A stretch of DNA of 64,000 nt, from contig JARGXX010000117.1 of NCBI GenBank assembly GCA_030374765.1, forward strand, positions 1,528,112 to 1,592,111. The letters are read 5' to 3'. The stretch comes from Agarophyton chilense. Taxonomy: Eukaryota; Rhodophyta; Florideophyceae; Gracilariales; Gracilariaceae. Under the pieces are notes generated by a model that saw only the letters and a program-made list of their open reading frames with translations, was not told the DNA's origin and made no database searches. Each line of letters begins with the position of its first letter. Within the stretch, counting starts at the first letter, position 1. Shown here piece by piece: positions 25,174 through 37,201 of this stretch. Made by a program: the position numbers and the translations under genes.

Positions 25174-27735
25174 TCAAAAATTCTCCTCGCGGAACGAAAA
25201 GCGCACCGAACAACCTTGAGCACGAAGCTTCTTCACCACGTCCGCGTTGATACCCGCGTCGCTACTTACCCTTTTGTTGCCAAAGCTTCGAAGATACGCA
25301 CCTTTCAAAGCGCTAACGACTTCATTCTTCTTCATACTTCGTCGAATCTTGTCTCCCATGGCTGGCGGTCCGCAGAAGAACACACCCACTGTACAATTAC
25401 TCTTTGTACGTTGCGCAATGCCATGGAACAACTCGTCCCAGTTTGGACGTCCTACACGCGTGTGAGCAATCATACTTTCTTCTGCCACTTGCTCTTCGTC
25501 TAGCTCGGTTTCGCGCGTGAGATAGCGGTGTAGAGTTAGTTTGCAATCGGTTGCAAGTGGTTGGAGTTCTTGACGAAGCCATAGATCATCAGTGTACTTG
25601 GGTATTGTCCACACGAAGTCTACTCGTGGGATCTTTGTGTGCAGGTTGCAGTGGCACTGTGTGCAGGTGTCTGTTAGACGACGACCACCCAGAGTTCCGT
25701 GTAGACGCGCCAAGAGCAACACAAATATGATTGGTAGGAACACCACGTAGTGCAGCGCGATAAGTCCGTTGCTGAGCGGTTCGTTTTGGATGTAGGCCAC
25801 CATGTTGAGTGCCACCGTTGTTATGGAAGTGGGAACGAGGAGCAACAGGTCCAACACGCGCGCCGTTCGCCTGAAGAATTGGCGTCCCATGTACGATATT
25901 TCCAGCGCAACAGTGATTGATATGAGAAAAGCGACGATGGCACTCACGTACGTATCCACAACCACCACCCATACTCCTTTGTTCAACGCTTCTTCACCGG
26001 ATTGTGACGATAATACAGACACAAAGGTGGAATTCCATATACTTGCACTGCATATCACAAACACTCTCACCATCAACAGCAGCAGTAGAACAAATTGCAT
26101 CCACGTGGTATGGAACATCGCCATCAAGTGCGCCCTCGAATCCAGAAGTCGAATCATTTTCTGTCTTGCTTTCGGAATTGCCTTGCCGCTCGACACAAAT
26201 ATGGGATCATTGCTCTTCAAGTGCCTCTTTCCGGGAAAGACCGAGTGATTATTGCGACTATCATTGGCATAGTCACCATCAGCCATATCAACCATTGTTG
26301 AATCATCATTATAATATGAATCGGCAACTCGGGAGTCGGTATCTTCTGAATCGGTTGTAACATCACCTGCACCTTCGATAACATTAGCATTTTCTTGAGC
26401 GCCTTTCAGTTGCAACATATCAGTAACAAACGCTGATCGCTGCTCGTCAGAGGCGGAAATGTGGTTCAACGCGGTATCCACGTTCACGTTGTACAACCTC
26501 GAAATGGCACTGTACAACTTTTTCTCAATCACACTCGTATCACAATCAGCCATCATGGCACGTGCACTACTTTGCGTGTCCCAATCCCCATGTGAAGAAG
26601 AACTCTCATTGTGCGTTTGCAAATGATGAAGTTGTTTGCATATAGCAGCAAAAGGCGTAGAACCAATACCACCGGAGATCAGAACCACGCGGTCATATCC
26701 CTGAACATGCTGAGCAGGAGCTCCATACGGTCCGCGCACACGAACGTCCAACAGTGAATCATCATCACCTTCCATGCGTCGCGAAAAGTGCTCGTGCAAC
26801 TCGGCTGTCCAATCGCCTAAATTCTTGATGTATAACGCCAGCGTCTGTTCATACGGCGCGGAAGCAATTGTAAACGGATGCCACTCGCGATTGATAGACG
26901 GCACTTGAAGCTCTACATACTGCCCGGCTTGGTATGAAAACGGCTTGGGCAAACGCAGCTCCAGCACGGTTTCGTCCTTGAAGAGGCTGTTTGTGGACGA
27001 CAGTCGCAATCTGGTGGTGCATGCGTTCAAGCGGCGCAACACGCGATCGAAGAGGTACACAATGAGCGCGGGCACGATGTACTTGTAAGTCTCGGGTCGA
27101 TTTCGATACATGCCGTGTATAATAAGCAGCGGGTAAAACAAAACGGCTCCGACAATGTGCACGCGATAGAAAAGCTGAAAGTTGTTTTTTCGAACGGAAG
27201 GACGGGTATAGATAACCATGGAGAGAAACACAACAGTGAGAATGGAGCCGGTGATGACGCTCATGTTGAAGCCCCACAGCCCGCCCTGCCATAGATCCCA
27301 GCCGAAGAGCCAGCCAAAATGAAAGGAGGCGTGAATTAGAACGGCAAATGCAGTGGTGTAGCCAACCACGATGTGGATCATGGGAAACGCTTTGTCAAGA
27401 GGCAGAATGTCAGCAATGGGCGTGTCTCGCAAAGCGGTGGTCATATATCGCGCCGCCAGAATAATGACCAACGCCGTATTGATGTTGAGCGTATAGCCAG
27501 CGCCGCGTGCCATTCCAATGATGTAGCGCATGACCGGACCCAGTTGTATGTTGTCGCGGTGTATGATTTCTCCATGAAAGCCCCATTGAAACAGCAGAAT
27601 CATGGCCACGGCGTAGAAGCAGAGAAACAAATAGAGCAGCGCGCTCGTTGAAAGATGAGCCTCTACAGCGGCGAAGAAGCGAGTGACGCGCTTCGCCACG
27701 CGCGGTCGGGGTGGTGTGGCAGTCGAATCACCCAT
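25174..27735 (-). CDS. NADPH oxidase / ferric reductase family protein, red algal type
   Basis: This is an intact intronless frame of 853 codons. It encodes a membrane flavocytochrome that would pass electrons from NADPH through FAD and two hemes across a membrane, making superoxide or reducing ferric iron. Early membrane helices lie at about 33-52, 84-100, 119-140, 158-177 and 190-210. Heme-ligand candidates are H121/H135 and H193/H207. FAD binding is at HPFTIASAP (286-294), the NADPH motif GGIGSTPF at 355-362, and the terminal FCGPP at 787-791. Between these NADPH motifs lies an unusual ~420-residue insert. It contains an acidic stretch (about 450-495) and four further membrane helices (about 545-567, 588-612, 627-648, 658-677). 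Such an insert is what I know from red algal NOX proteins. No EF-hand is present. Both His pairs have 13 residues between them, a spacing closer to ferric reductases than to classical NOX (13 then 12). Confidence 0.9.
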   Translation of the reverse strand: MGDSTATPPRPRVAKRVTRFFAAVEAHLSTSALLYLFLCFYAVAMILLFQWGFHGEIIHRDNIQLGPVMRYIIGMARGAGYTLNINTALVIILAARYMTTALRDTPIADILPLDKAFPMIHIVVGYTTAFAVLIHASFHFGWLFGWDLWQGGLWGFNMSVITGSILTVVFLSMVIYTRPSVRKNNFQLFYRVHIVGAVLFYPLLIIHGMYRNRPETYKYIVPALIVYLFDRVLRRLNACTTRLRLSSTNSLFKDETVLELRLPKPFSYQAGQYVELQVPSINREWHPFTIASAPYEQTLALYIKNLGDWTAELHEHFSRRMEGDDDSLLDVRVRGPYGAPAQHVQGYDRVVLISGGIGSTPFAAICKQLHHLQTHNESSSSHGDWDTQSSARAMMADCDTSVIEKKLYSAISRLYNVNVDTALNHISASDEQRSAFVTDMLQLKGAQENANVIEGAGDVTTDSEDTDSRVADSYYNDDSTMVDMADGDYANDSRNNHSVFPGKRHLKSNDPIFVSSGKAIPKARQKMIRLLDSRAHLMAMFHTTWMQFVLLLLLMVRVFVICSASIWNSTFVSVLSSQSGEEALNKGVWVVVVDTYVSAIVAFLISITVALEISYMGRQFFRRTARVLDLLLLVPTSITTVALNMVAYIQNEPLSNGLIALHYVVFLPIIFVLLLARLHGTLGGRRLTDTCTQCHCNLHTKIPRVDFVWTIPKYTDDLWLRQELQPLATDCKLTLHRYLTRETELDEEQVAEESMIAHTRVGRPNWDELFHGIAQRTKSNCTVGVFFCGPPAMGDKIRRSMKKNEVVSALKGAYLRSFGNKRVSSDAGINADVVKKLRAQGCSVRFSFREENF

Positions 27736-30700
27736 ACTGAACGGGGCGAAGCTGCACAGATGTGGTCAAGTGTTAGCGTTGTTATACGACAAAGAAAGGC
27801 TGCACAAGGCGTAGAGAGGGTCCGACACAAGGCAACAACGACTAAACTTTTATGTTGCGCGACAGCTCCAAGCAGTGGCCGCCATCTCCCAACAACAAGC
27901 CGCAAGGCAGGCATTTGTTTCCCGCAACACAGCGCAGAACAAAAAGTAACGCGTGGCAATAGGCCATACACATGGTCGTCGACAAGTACTCGTCCGCATG
28001 CAGGGTCATGTTTACTTTTGGAAACAAAACAGCTGGCGATGGATTTACTTGAGCATGGTTAACGGACGTCACGACGCTTTTGGACATGTCTTCTTTCGCA
28101 GCGGTTGCGTAATGTGCGGCTTTGGGGAGGTGCCACTTATGGCATGGCTGCCGAGAAGAGAGAGTGCGTGTAGACGTGGGAGGGGCGAGAGGCAATTGAT
28201 ATGCAGTAGCTTTGTTCTTCCGCCTCCTCCGAATGAAGGGCTCAATGCGGCTGGAAGAGACGGTCAGAAGGACAGGCAAACGCTCATTTGGTGGTCGCAT
28301 ATGCGTGTTCGTGATGGAGCGCGACGCGCGTGTCGCCGTGGTAAACGAGTATTAAGACGTTGTGAGAATACGTTGTTGTCGTCGTCGTCGTCGTCGATGA
28401 ACAAAGCAATCACTCGCGTCAACGAGGATGGAAGCAGACAAGGTCTGATCAACGTATAGCTTTGTACATTTCGGTACAAACGACCGTTGTCACGTAGTTG
28501 TACACGTGCACTGTTGCGTATAGAACAATGCAAAGCACGCTGCTCAGGATGAATGGACTGAATGAAAGTGGGGGGTGACGAGATGTAATGTGTGCTTTGG
28601 CATGCCCCTTCGGAAATTGGAGGCGCGACACAGATCTTTTACTCAAGTACAACGCGACTTCCGTATAGTGGTGCATGTCAACTGGACTTCGCCTTGCGTG
28701 ACAACCGCACAATATATTAGCTGTTGAATCTGTGCTTATCAGGAGTGGTTGTACTTCGTCAGGCGTAGAGGTTGCCAACCCGTCATCGGCGCCTCGCGAA
28801 CGATAGCAGGGCAGCGAAAACGCTCTCTGTCGCCGTCTTCGTGTGGACTGAAGTCTTTTCGAGGATACAGGATGTATGCGGAGGTGCCCTCCTTTGACGT
28901 TGTTAATATGTTGTGGTGGACTTGCTATTCGACAAGTGGTTTAAACGTTTGTCAACGAGAGAACACCTCGCGAACGTGCCAATGCGTCACCAGAGAACGA
29001 GCGCCTCACGCCGAGCACCAGTCAGGTAAAGATACCGCTAGTTCAGCAAGCTTCCTCACGGCATTCGACGACAAGAGCGAGATGGAGGGAGGGGGAGAGA
29101 GACAGAGAGAGTGATGAACTGAACTGAGGCCGCCGTCTCACTCTGTTGGCAGCAAAACGCACAGGAGGAACTGATGTATACGCAGTAGAAGCTTATTCGT
29201 GGCAGTGGCTAGGAGAATGCACAGTTGCAGCCAGAAGATCGAAAACAGGGCGCACGCCGTTGTCGCACTTGATGAACATAGACGAAGCTTTGCTCGTTCG
29301 AAACCGAAATGAGAGAGGGAGAGCTTTATGGTGGTTGTCATCCAGAGCGACGCGAACGGCATCCTCGAAAGTTGCGTTACCAACAATGGCGTTAAAACAC
29401 GTTTGCGAGTAAGCTTTGGTTATCATTTTGGTTTGTCATTCCTTGTTTACTTACAACACTGCATGTGTATCGCGCTCGCGCTTTGGCGGAGTGTTTTGAA
29501 TAGTGGTGATCTTTGTAATACAGTATGTGCTTTGAAATGACAATTTGTGCCTTTTGCATATAATCGTGTTTGATTTGCACTTGATGGCGTCAATTCACAC
29601 AATCTATCTGCTGAAGCCTTTCCTCTTCAGCTCATGAAACTAAACATTTTGCATGCCTTCCTCATCAACTGTCACAGATAAACTCGGAGAGAAGCTTCGA
29701 TACGGAGCGCAAGCTCAAAATATGGACTACGAACACTTTTTGCACCATATGGGGCTTCGAGCCTTGATGGATTTACGCTCTACCACGTCTGTTCTCAATA
29801 GTTTGTCATGCTTTGTGCATTGAAAAGGGGTTTTACGGAGAAATAGTCACTTTAACACATTCCAATTAGAGAAAGTTACAGATTGACAACTATTATATAC
29901 CATCATCACTCAAGGAGGACCAACCCCTTCATGTATGCACGAGACTACGCAAAAAAATAGTTGCACTTCCGGTTCACTATTCGCTTACTACTACTGCTGG
30001 CTGAGCACGACGATAAGGAAGCAATCGTCGCGCCTTCTTCTGCTGTCTTTGTCCCAGATTCGCTTCTCTTGAACTAACACGCTGTGAATGGGTATTGAAC
30101 AGAAGTCGGGTACTAATGTAGATCTGAGGCTGCTAAGGGATGCTAGTCGCTGAGGTCGTTAATCAGATATCTATCGTTCGCAGGATGGTGTCGTTTATAT
30201 ACTGTCGATGCCAACTGCATTGTAATACAATTATTATAACTGCCAAATTCTAAGCGGGTGCAATGTAATATATATTCTCTCGTGCATATTACAAAAGCTA
30301 TCGACATTCATAGTGAAGGCGACGAGCCGAACCTGACCTTGTCACAGTATGTTTGACCCTCGAGCCTTCCAGAAACACCGTGAGCTTCTTGGACATACTA
30401 GACTTGCACCTGTCTCCCAATTGCGATCACACATACAAATGTCACTTTCGGTACAAAGGCTCCTTGCCTACGCATATATAAAAACACATTAATTACTTAC
30501 CCATACATCATATTTGCCCAACAATAAAACTGCATAAAACATATACAAAACAAATGCACTGATTCAAACTACTGCTGGACCATCCTGTGTTCCTTTTCAC
30601 AACGAAACCAAATATACCAGACAAGTTCCAATTCGTACGCCTTTGGCGCTATGGCCTACATACTTAATCTGTGTTAAACTTCTCTTGCGACATATATCAT

Positions 30701-31602
30701 TTGTAATTTAATATTGCCTACAGTTCATCCATTTAAAGAAAATGCTCTGTTTTGGTATCTTATCAAAGACCTTTCTATATACATTTATGTGAGTGCCGTA
30801 TATTTTTAAATATCTATAGAGCATAAAAAGTTGAAAATTAGCAAGAAGCAAATGGAATGGTGGAATAATTTAGTTGATAATCTGTGCATTTGCATGTGCA
30901 GAATCGGAAACGCTTAGTTACATCATGGACGATGGCTCATTCGGGTGACATCTATGCTCAAGCCAATACATCAAGGTTTCTTCAGGATGTCCTGAAAAGA
31001 CGTCTTACTTTTCTTTCTCTTATGACAGTCTATGAGCATTGAACGCTTTCGACGTAAAATTTGATTATGACTAAGAAACTAATACACTGCATTTTAGAAC
31101 TGTAAGAATACAGGCACGAAGCAGACTCTGGTCATCGACTTAAAGGTCAGCTTTCATGCAAACAGTTTTCATATTCTTTGGGAAAGTTTTACAATATTAT
31201 GGTTACTAACTATGTTTCCCTTGATAATAATACTTAATTGATATGAACCCAGACTCCCTGATATTTTTTGAATAAATATTTCTTTTCTGGTGCCTTTCAA
31301 CAATAGTGGTCACTTTTACCATGAAACCTCGTTTTCCAACAATTTATTAAGCCCCACTGCTTTAATGTATGTTTGTATGATTCTTAAATTATTACGTCAC
31401 CATTATAAATTCCACAAAATATGATTTCTCTGACTATATGTCTGTAAAAAATTATAAACAATGCTGAATTATTCCAAGCCAGTAACATATCAAAGAATAT
31501 CTTGTGTTAAAGCCTAAACTATCCACCATCAAGTCGTCCTCAACAGATTATGGATTTTTCGAAAGGATAAACATATTTTATGCTTTTCGAAACTAAGACA
31601 TC
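27736..31602. other. Intergenic region, increasingly AT-rich
   Basis: This is the upstream side of the NOX-like gene. I see a (GTC)n microsatellite at about 28378-28396 and no convincing coding sequence. From about 29,600 the DNA becomes AT-rich with few open frames. Small frames at 27,840-29,540 have no recognisable motif. Confidence 0.6.
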
Positions 31603-32081
31603 TTAAACATGTTTACCCGCAAAGCTTATGTCTAGTGGAATAGACATAAGCTACGAATTTGATTGGTACAAGAAAGAAAGTATTGGCATTCAGCGTTACA
31701 AGTGTTGAGATTGCTTACGTCTATCTCGCGAGACATAAGCGAAGCAATTCTATTGGTTTTAATCAGATTTCAGGCTCTTTTAAGCCAATAGTTTAGAATT
31801 TCATGGCATTGTCTTCTGTAGCATTACAACATGCCTTAAAACACAATCTGTAGTGTGCAATCCCTGTTTTTGTTTGCGTTTTGAGCACCCTGCTCTGCAC
31901 TGCACGGCTGACGCAAGGTTAACCGGGCTAACCCGTACACATACCACGGCCAAAAGGCCAGAAAACCACCGGAAACCCTGGCCAGTGCCATCACAATCAA
32001 CAGACATATTTTCTTGGCTGCAACCTTTGGGAGCGAACTCAAAGGTTATCACTGCACTCAAGACTCTTAACCAAAATTTTG

Positions 32082-34056
32082 TAAGAAGATGAAGACTGTG
32101 GCGGCTCCCGAGACGCTGGGGAATGGTACTGGGAAGCAGAAGACACGAAAGAATTCGTTGTATCGGCATTGGGCGCGGCCGATGAAAGGAACTTGTATGA
32201 GACAGTTCCATATTGCACGAAATGGCGAGACCGGAGCGGGCTGTACCTTATTAAGGCCGATTTGATACGACTCGCATGCGCCCACAATAACGAACTAAGT
32301 TTACTTAGCCTACTATTGAACAAATCATATCTACACTTTATCAGAGCATTGACTAGTAAAGAGCTTATGAAGCATGGGAAAAGGACCAGGGCGCTACGGA
32401 TGGATGAACTTTTGCCATATTCGGGGCTCGAGCTAGCAAAATTTGTGCAAAGATTGAACTGTGTCAAAGATTACTGGAGTACATCTGATTTTCTTGGTAA
32501 TCCATTCTTCAAAAAGACAATGAGTAGAGACAAATTTACCAGTATAAGAGCATCGCTACAGATTTACTCTTCGTATGATTCCGATGTCGCTGTCGTCGAC
32601 CCATTGTGGCACAGTAGGCAGATTCTAGAGCACTTCGCCAGAAATGCAGCAACTCTTGCTGTTCCCGTTAGTGTGAGATCTTTTGATGAAAACCCAATCA
32701 GGTGCAAAGGTCGTACGGCAGCCCGTTCATACATGAAATCGAAGCCTGTAAAGTTCAGTATACGCTTTTATGCTGTGGTTGGTTAGTTGTATGCGTATCT
32801 TCATAGCTTTCAAGACAACCATTCACGAAATAAATCTGAATAAACGCCAGTGCAGCGATACACAAATTTAGTTTGCAATCTCCGCGGATGTGTTGAGCGG
32901 AAGGTGGACGGTAGTTTGGTGCGAAAGACAACGTCATCTGCATTATGGTGCGCGCAAATGGCACATCGACGCAGCTTTATCCCACCCTTGACCATGGACG
33001 TTTGATGGTCATGGACAATTTATACACCACGCATGTGCTGGCTGGGCAACTGCAAGAACTAAGTGACGGAGTGTGTAGAATTCTTGGAACTATGCCTTTA
33101 AAAATGTAGATGGCATAAACCGACCTGCTTTGAAGGAAGAAATCGAAAGCTCACGGCATGCAACACGTGGAGAATGGCGTTTGGTACAAATATTTCAAAA
33201 GTCAAAGACAGCGGACGGTCCGATACAAATATCGCAAAACGCAGGATTTATAGTGTTCAAAGATCGTTCAGTGGTCGCGTTTTACACGAATGACATAGCC
33301 GATACGCTTACATGTCGAATACATACTGCAGACGAACACGCTGTGGTTTGTGTGCATGGTTTAGCATCATTGATGAAGTGGACTGGTAACGAATCTCTGG
33401 CACGAACAACACTACGCGTCCCTGCGATTTTCGTCGCTTACAACCTTTTTATGAATGGTGTGGATAGATTTGACCAGTTTCGGTCAACAAAAGCTACATT
33501 GCGAAAAGAACGGTGGGTTACTATGAGCATTCTAACTTTTATTCTGGAGGCCTGCATTATAAATGCACATGCTTTACTGAAAGTCATCGCGAGTCCTGGA
33601 ACTTCGATAATTGATGTTGGTCTTATGAAGAATCAAATCATTTTACAGCTTGTCAAAGATCGTGTTGAATATAAACAGAGGAGGGTGTCGCTTTCCGCTC
33701 TGACATTACCCAGTAACAACAGAGAGCGAAATGTCGGTACCACTGCGTCAAACAGACCCGTCCATTTACTGCTAGAAACGTAGAACCGTAGGAGCGTTCA
33801 CTGTTTCCTCGGCAAGATGCACTCATTGCGAGATCGCGGAGGATATACCATGTATTCATGCATTGAATGCTAAATGGGGTTCCATGTGAACTGCTTCGCG
33901 GTTTACCATAACAAAGAAATGTTTTGCAGTTCTCGTCCCGATATTTACCATGCCTTTGTCGGGGCGCAAAAATCCGTTCAATCCAAGAAAAGACACAAGA
34001 GAACAAACAAAGTTACATCAACACTATCTACAGCCCACGCATTGTTCAAGAAATAA
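32082..34056 (+). pseudogene. piggyBac-family transposase, broken
   Basis: This is a DDE/D transposase of the DDE_Tnp_1_7 (piggyBac) type, which cuts and pastes at TTAA. The first block (about 32082-32786) has an acidic start, then the family segment YWSTSDFLGNPFF and the first catalytic Asp in FDENPIRCKGR. Frame breaks follow: TAG at 32784, TAA near 32841 and a shift near 33000. The second catalytic Asp lies in VMDNLYTTHVL near 33015. The block 33130-33783 holds the third, in NGVDRFDQF, then RWVTMSILTF..NAHALL, typical of the piggyBac C-terminal core. A Cys/His-rich tail at about 33815-33900 resembles the family's C-terminal zinc-binding domain. All three catalytic codons persist, but the frame is not translatable as one protein. 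Confidence 0.85.
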
Positions 34057-34058
34057 AT

Positions 34059-34517
34059 CTATTCTTGTTTGAATCCCATGGACGCACCTGTTTCGTCTGG
34101 CCACATTCTTATTATGCTCTCTAGCACACACTGCGGAATTTGAATGCGATGAATATCCCCTAGAACCCCGTGACGTTCGAATATATAGCTTTTGCAGGCC
34201 TTTTTGCGAGCGTTGTTGTTGCTCGCCGCACAGGCACCAAGGGAAGGGTATTCCACCGCTACTCTTTTCACTACCGCTGGACCGAATTGCATCCAATAAC
34301 AAGGCGTTCCCCCACATTTCATACATACGACGTCTTCATTACTACTGGGTATTACTGGAATTTGCTCATAAGCATGAGAACTTGGGTGTGGGGGTTCTGT
34401 GATGCTGTTTATCTTGTCTTCCATGACGATGCTCTCACTAAGGTAATTTGTGCAACACAAAGGTGGCTGTCGGCGATTAGTGATAGAGAGAAGGAGACTG
34501 CATAGGGGAGAAACCAA
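34059..34517 (-). CDS. Accessory frame inside the piggyBac-type element, unknown function
   Basis: The frame of 152 codons lies within the transposon ends and converges on the transposase 3' end with only a few bases between. It contains a CxxC..PC cluster (CMKCGGTPCYW), a conserved-looking core with NNNARKKACKSYIF, and a tail IPQCVLESIIRMWPDETGASMGF. The even composition and cysteine clustering look protein-coding, not random. I do not recognise the family. It may be a transposon-encoded DNA- or zinc-binding helper. The true start may be the internal Met at residue 32, because the first ~30 residues look less coherent. Confidence 0.45.
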   Translation of the reverse strand: MVSPLCSLLLSITNRRQPPLCCTNYLSESIVMEDKINSITEPPHPSSHAYEQIPVIPSSNEDVVCMKCGGTPCYWMQFGPAVVKRVAVEYPSLGACAASNNNARKKACKSYIFERHGVLGDIHRIQIPQCVLESIIRMWPDETGASMGFKQE

Positions 34518-34913
34518 CCCGGCTCAAGAGAGACACAAGCACTTCACGGCTCAGAAAAGGTAGAACCTTGGTTCAGACGAATCGCAGTCACGCTTCAAAA
34601 GGTTCGCCATAAGAGGGCGGGAAACAGGGTTGTAAGGAGAGTCAAGCACGGCTCTCAATTTTCGCGGTAAGATGGTGATGGCAGAAGGCGAAGATCGCGA
34701 GTTGACGACACCAGTACCTTCTCTGGGTTGTATCTCCACTCTCTCTCTACCCGCCTTTGTTGCACCCCACCCCCCGCGAACGCAAAAGTGTGCAAAGAAA
34801 TCGAATGACAACTCATCCTCAGCCGGCCACTTGGCACTCCTGCTCGCAACCTCATTGGCCTGTCTTTTGTCCATCTCACTAGACATAAAAACTTTCCGGG
34901 TCCAAAGGGTTAA

Positions 34914-35610
34914 TATCGTATTTCATAAACTGTTCGGCATGAGCGAAAACATGTCTTAAAAGAAAAATAAATTTCTTAACAAGTAGATTTCTTAACGCAG
35001 CACTTGTCAAATTGTATTAAAAAACATTTTATGACATGTGGCAGGTTCAGAGCAGCTCCCCGAGTTGCGGACTAAATGCCCAAACGACCATATTCGTAAT
35101 GCCATGATGTATTGATCGCTATAGTGATCAGAGTAGAGAACAGATTCATAATTCGCCTTTTTTAATATAGGCTGGTTTTAAAGAGCACAGAGCTACTCAT
35201 CACGAATTTTTGGATCATACAACCAAGTTTCATCACATTTGGAAGAAAAATTGCCACAGGACGACTCTATAAAGCTAACTCACCAGGCTTGTTTCTAGTG
35301 GGTCAGAAATAGGCTTTTGATCAGTTTATTGATAAGAAAACCCAAGCATTCGTGCCGTAAAAGTGGCAAGGACGAACAAGAACAGCTCCAGTGCATCTAC
35401 ATTTACTGCCTAAGCTTCTGATAAACGTTGCAGGCGACCACTACTCTACTTCTGCAGATGCCTCTGTTCTGATTCGCCCCGCCACACGCGAAGATGCCCG
35501 CCGGGGTAGTGCATCTGAGCGAGGTATAATCACGTTACGCCCCGAGTCTTCCGTATCCATCTCCACAAGAGTTTCAATTTCTTGCTGCTCTTAAGGCGGC
35601 GGAACATCTT
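34914..35610. other. Intergenic
   Basis: No gene, repeat or RNA recognised. A 67-codon frame at 35391-35594 has no identifiable motif. Confidence 0.5.
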
Positions 35611-36508
35611 TTATCGCGCTAGAACCAGTGTGGGGGTGTATCGAGCAATTTCACGGACACTAAGGTGTGTCAAACATTCCAACAGCTCTTCCGCAGAACT
35701 CCGTAGGTACGGACACAGAGTTTGACGCTGCAGATCAGGCAAGAAAAAAAAGAGCAATGGCCCCTCCAGGGTCCTTTGTGTTAACCGCAAAGGACACAAA
35801 GAAGAATCTGCCCTTGCTTGGGCGTGTGCCCCATGAGTGATAAACGCACTTTGCGTCCACCAGTACTATTGAAAAAGGCCATTCATTTCCGCCCCTATCC
35901 CTGGACATTCCTCTCAAGCGCGTTTGCTCCTGCTTGTATAATGGGCAACCTTCATTCTCTACGGCCTCTTCCGTCGCAATAAGCAGTGATTCCGCATAAA
36001 ATAAAAGCTCTTAGGATACATCGTGCATAAAGTCAGCGGTCGCTTGGAACTTTTTCATGGCGCTTCTGTAGTGTTCGAAAGACTTGAATCTGTCTGCGGT
36101 TTCGAGCAGGTCTTGTCTCTTTAACACACGCCAGGCGAAGAACGCATTGATAGCAACAGTTTTCAGAGTTTGAGAAACAATATTTTGTTCCCACTTACAG
36201 TGAGATCTAGAGCTCCGCAGAACAGCGTGTTGGTGTGTTGCACCATCTACCTCAGCTTTCGTTTTCGATTAGAAGCTCTGCGTAGCGTGCTTGAAGAGCT
36301 AAAGGGGGGTTAAGGGGCCCTTTTCAGCGACATAGTCGTTGACCATCTTCCAGAATTCAAGTCGGGATTTCACAAAACTTCGTTGCCCTGCTCCAACGAA
36401 GTTAGGAAAGAAAACATCGTCTTGATGCGCCCAATGAGCGACAGAGCCAATTGTCGACGTAAGCGCTGCACAGCATACATCTAAAACAGTATGCGAGCAA
36501 GTTTTCAC
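35611..36508 (-). pseudogene. Degenerate unidentified coding region
   Basis: On the minus strand one frame from 36508 to 36011 reads through 166 codons with internal stops at 36299-36301 and 36269-36271. The most protein-like part is 36268-36014, including HCKWEQNIVSQTLKTVAINA followed by a charged helix-like tail ending HDVS. Weaker blocks continue downstream (35917-35735 and 35799-35611, the latter with LLFFFLPDLQRQ). A KW...iNAf.aWR pattern is loosely reminiscent of DDE transposase C-termini, but I cannot name the family. It is probably a dead transposon gene. Confidence 0.4.
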
Positions 36509-36592
36509 GACCGTTTACAAAATTCCCGTCTCCGCTGCAGCAATGTAGTTGGCGTAGTTCAGGCCAAGGACAAGGAGCTGGTGGACTACCTG

Positions 36593-36776
36593 AATATATT
36601 GGTGTTTTGGCATGCTGAAAAATCAATGAATTTTTTGATGTCTGTGTCTGCGTTGAAAACAGGGCCGGCCAGACAAAGAATTGTAAAAATTATGCTGTGG
36701 CGCAGGTCAAGCAGTCAGACATGTATTTTGATTAAATCCACCGAATAGCAGGCCTCAGTACACCGCAAATGCAAGT
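36593..36776. repeat. Diverged ~185-bp direct repeat, left member
   Basis: It aligns with 37202-37388 (shared ATTGGTGTTTT, GCTGAAAAATCA, TGATGTCTGTGTCTG and later blocks). The two members flank the 425-bp dispersed repeat, as if that sequence had been inserted between, or into, a tandem pair. Confidence 0.6.
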
Positions 36777-37201
36777 CTATATATATTACAGGTTGTAAGT
36801 GTGGGCTGGCGCTTGGTAAAACGCGATTGTCAGTAGCGCTTGGTAATTACATACACCAAGCGTCACGCGCTGCATTCGAGGTATGTGCGATTTTGACCCA
36901 CGGGATGGAAAACGTTGTGCTGTAGAGCGCGTATGACACATTGACACGCTCAAAAAATCCTGGCTAATTGCGCTCAGGCGCTTCGTTCGGGTAACGTAGC
37001 GCGCGACTTGCCAGATGTTGGCGCGCAGCACCCGTTTTCGCAATTTTTGCTTTTGAAAAAATCATAAATTTTACGCGCGCTGGGCTTTCTGCCAGATCCT
37101 GCGTTTGCACATGCTTTATTGTAACATTTTTGCTACACAACGTGGAGGCGTGCGTCGAGTGTGGCACTCAAAGGCGCTTGGTTTCAGCCACATCTCCGCT
37201 G
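36777..37201. repeat. 425-bp dispersed repeat, copy A
   Basis: The repeat begins CTATATATATTACAGG and ends ACATCTCCGCTG. It matches 41347-41771 in the same orientation over its full length without net indels and with only a scatter of base changes. It holds no coding capacity that I can support. Confidence 0.9.

Larger units (their letters stand above)
31603..34913 (+). mobile_element. piggyBac-type DNA transposon, degenerate
   Basis: The element is bounded by TTAA at 31603-31606 and 34910-34913, the piggyBac target. Inside the ends, 31615-31638 and the reverse complement of 34876-34901 align closely (ACCCGCAAAGC..TTATGTCTAGTG against ACCCGGAAAG..TTATGTCTAGTG). The outermost ~10 bases match poorly. 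Subterminal palindromes occur at 31624-31653 and about 31711-31749. The element is 3.3 kb, with a broken plus-strand transposase and a convergent minus-strand accessory frame. The exact outer ends are less certain than the family assignment. Confidence 0.65.

Noticed and set aside
32169-32786. Introns as the explanation for the transposase breaks
   Set aside because: The sequence between the two blocks reads as transposase-like in the same frame with stops and a later shift, and no convincing GT-AG pair restores the frame. Decay is simpler.
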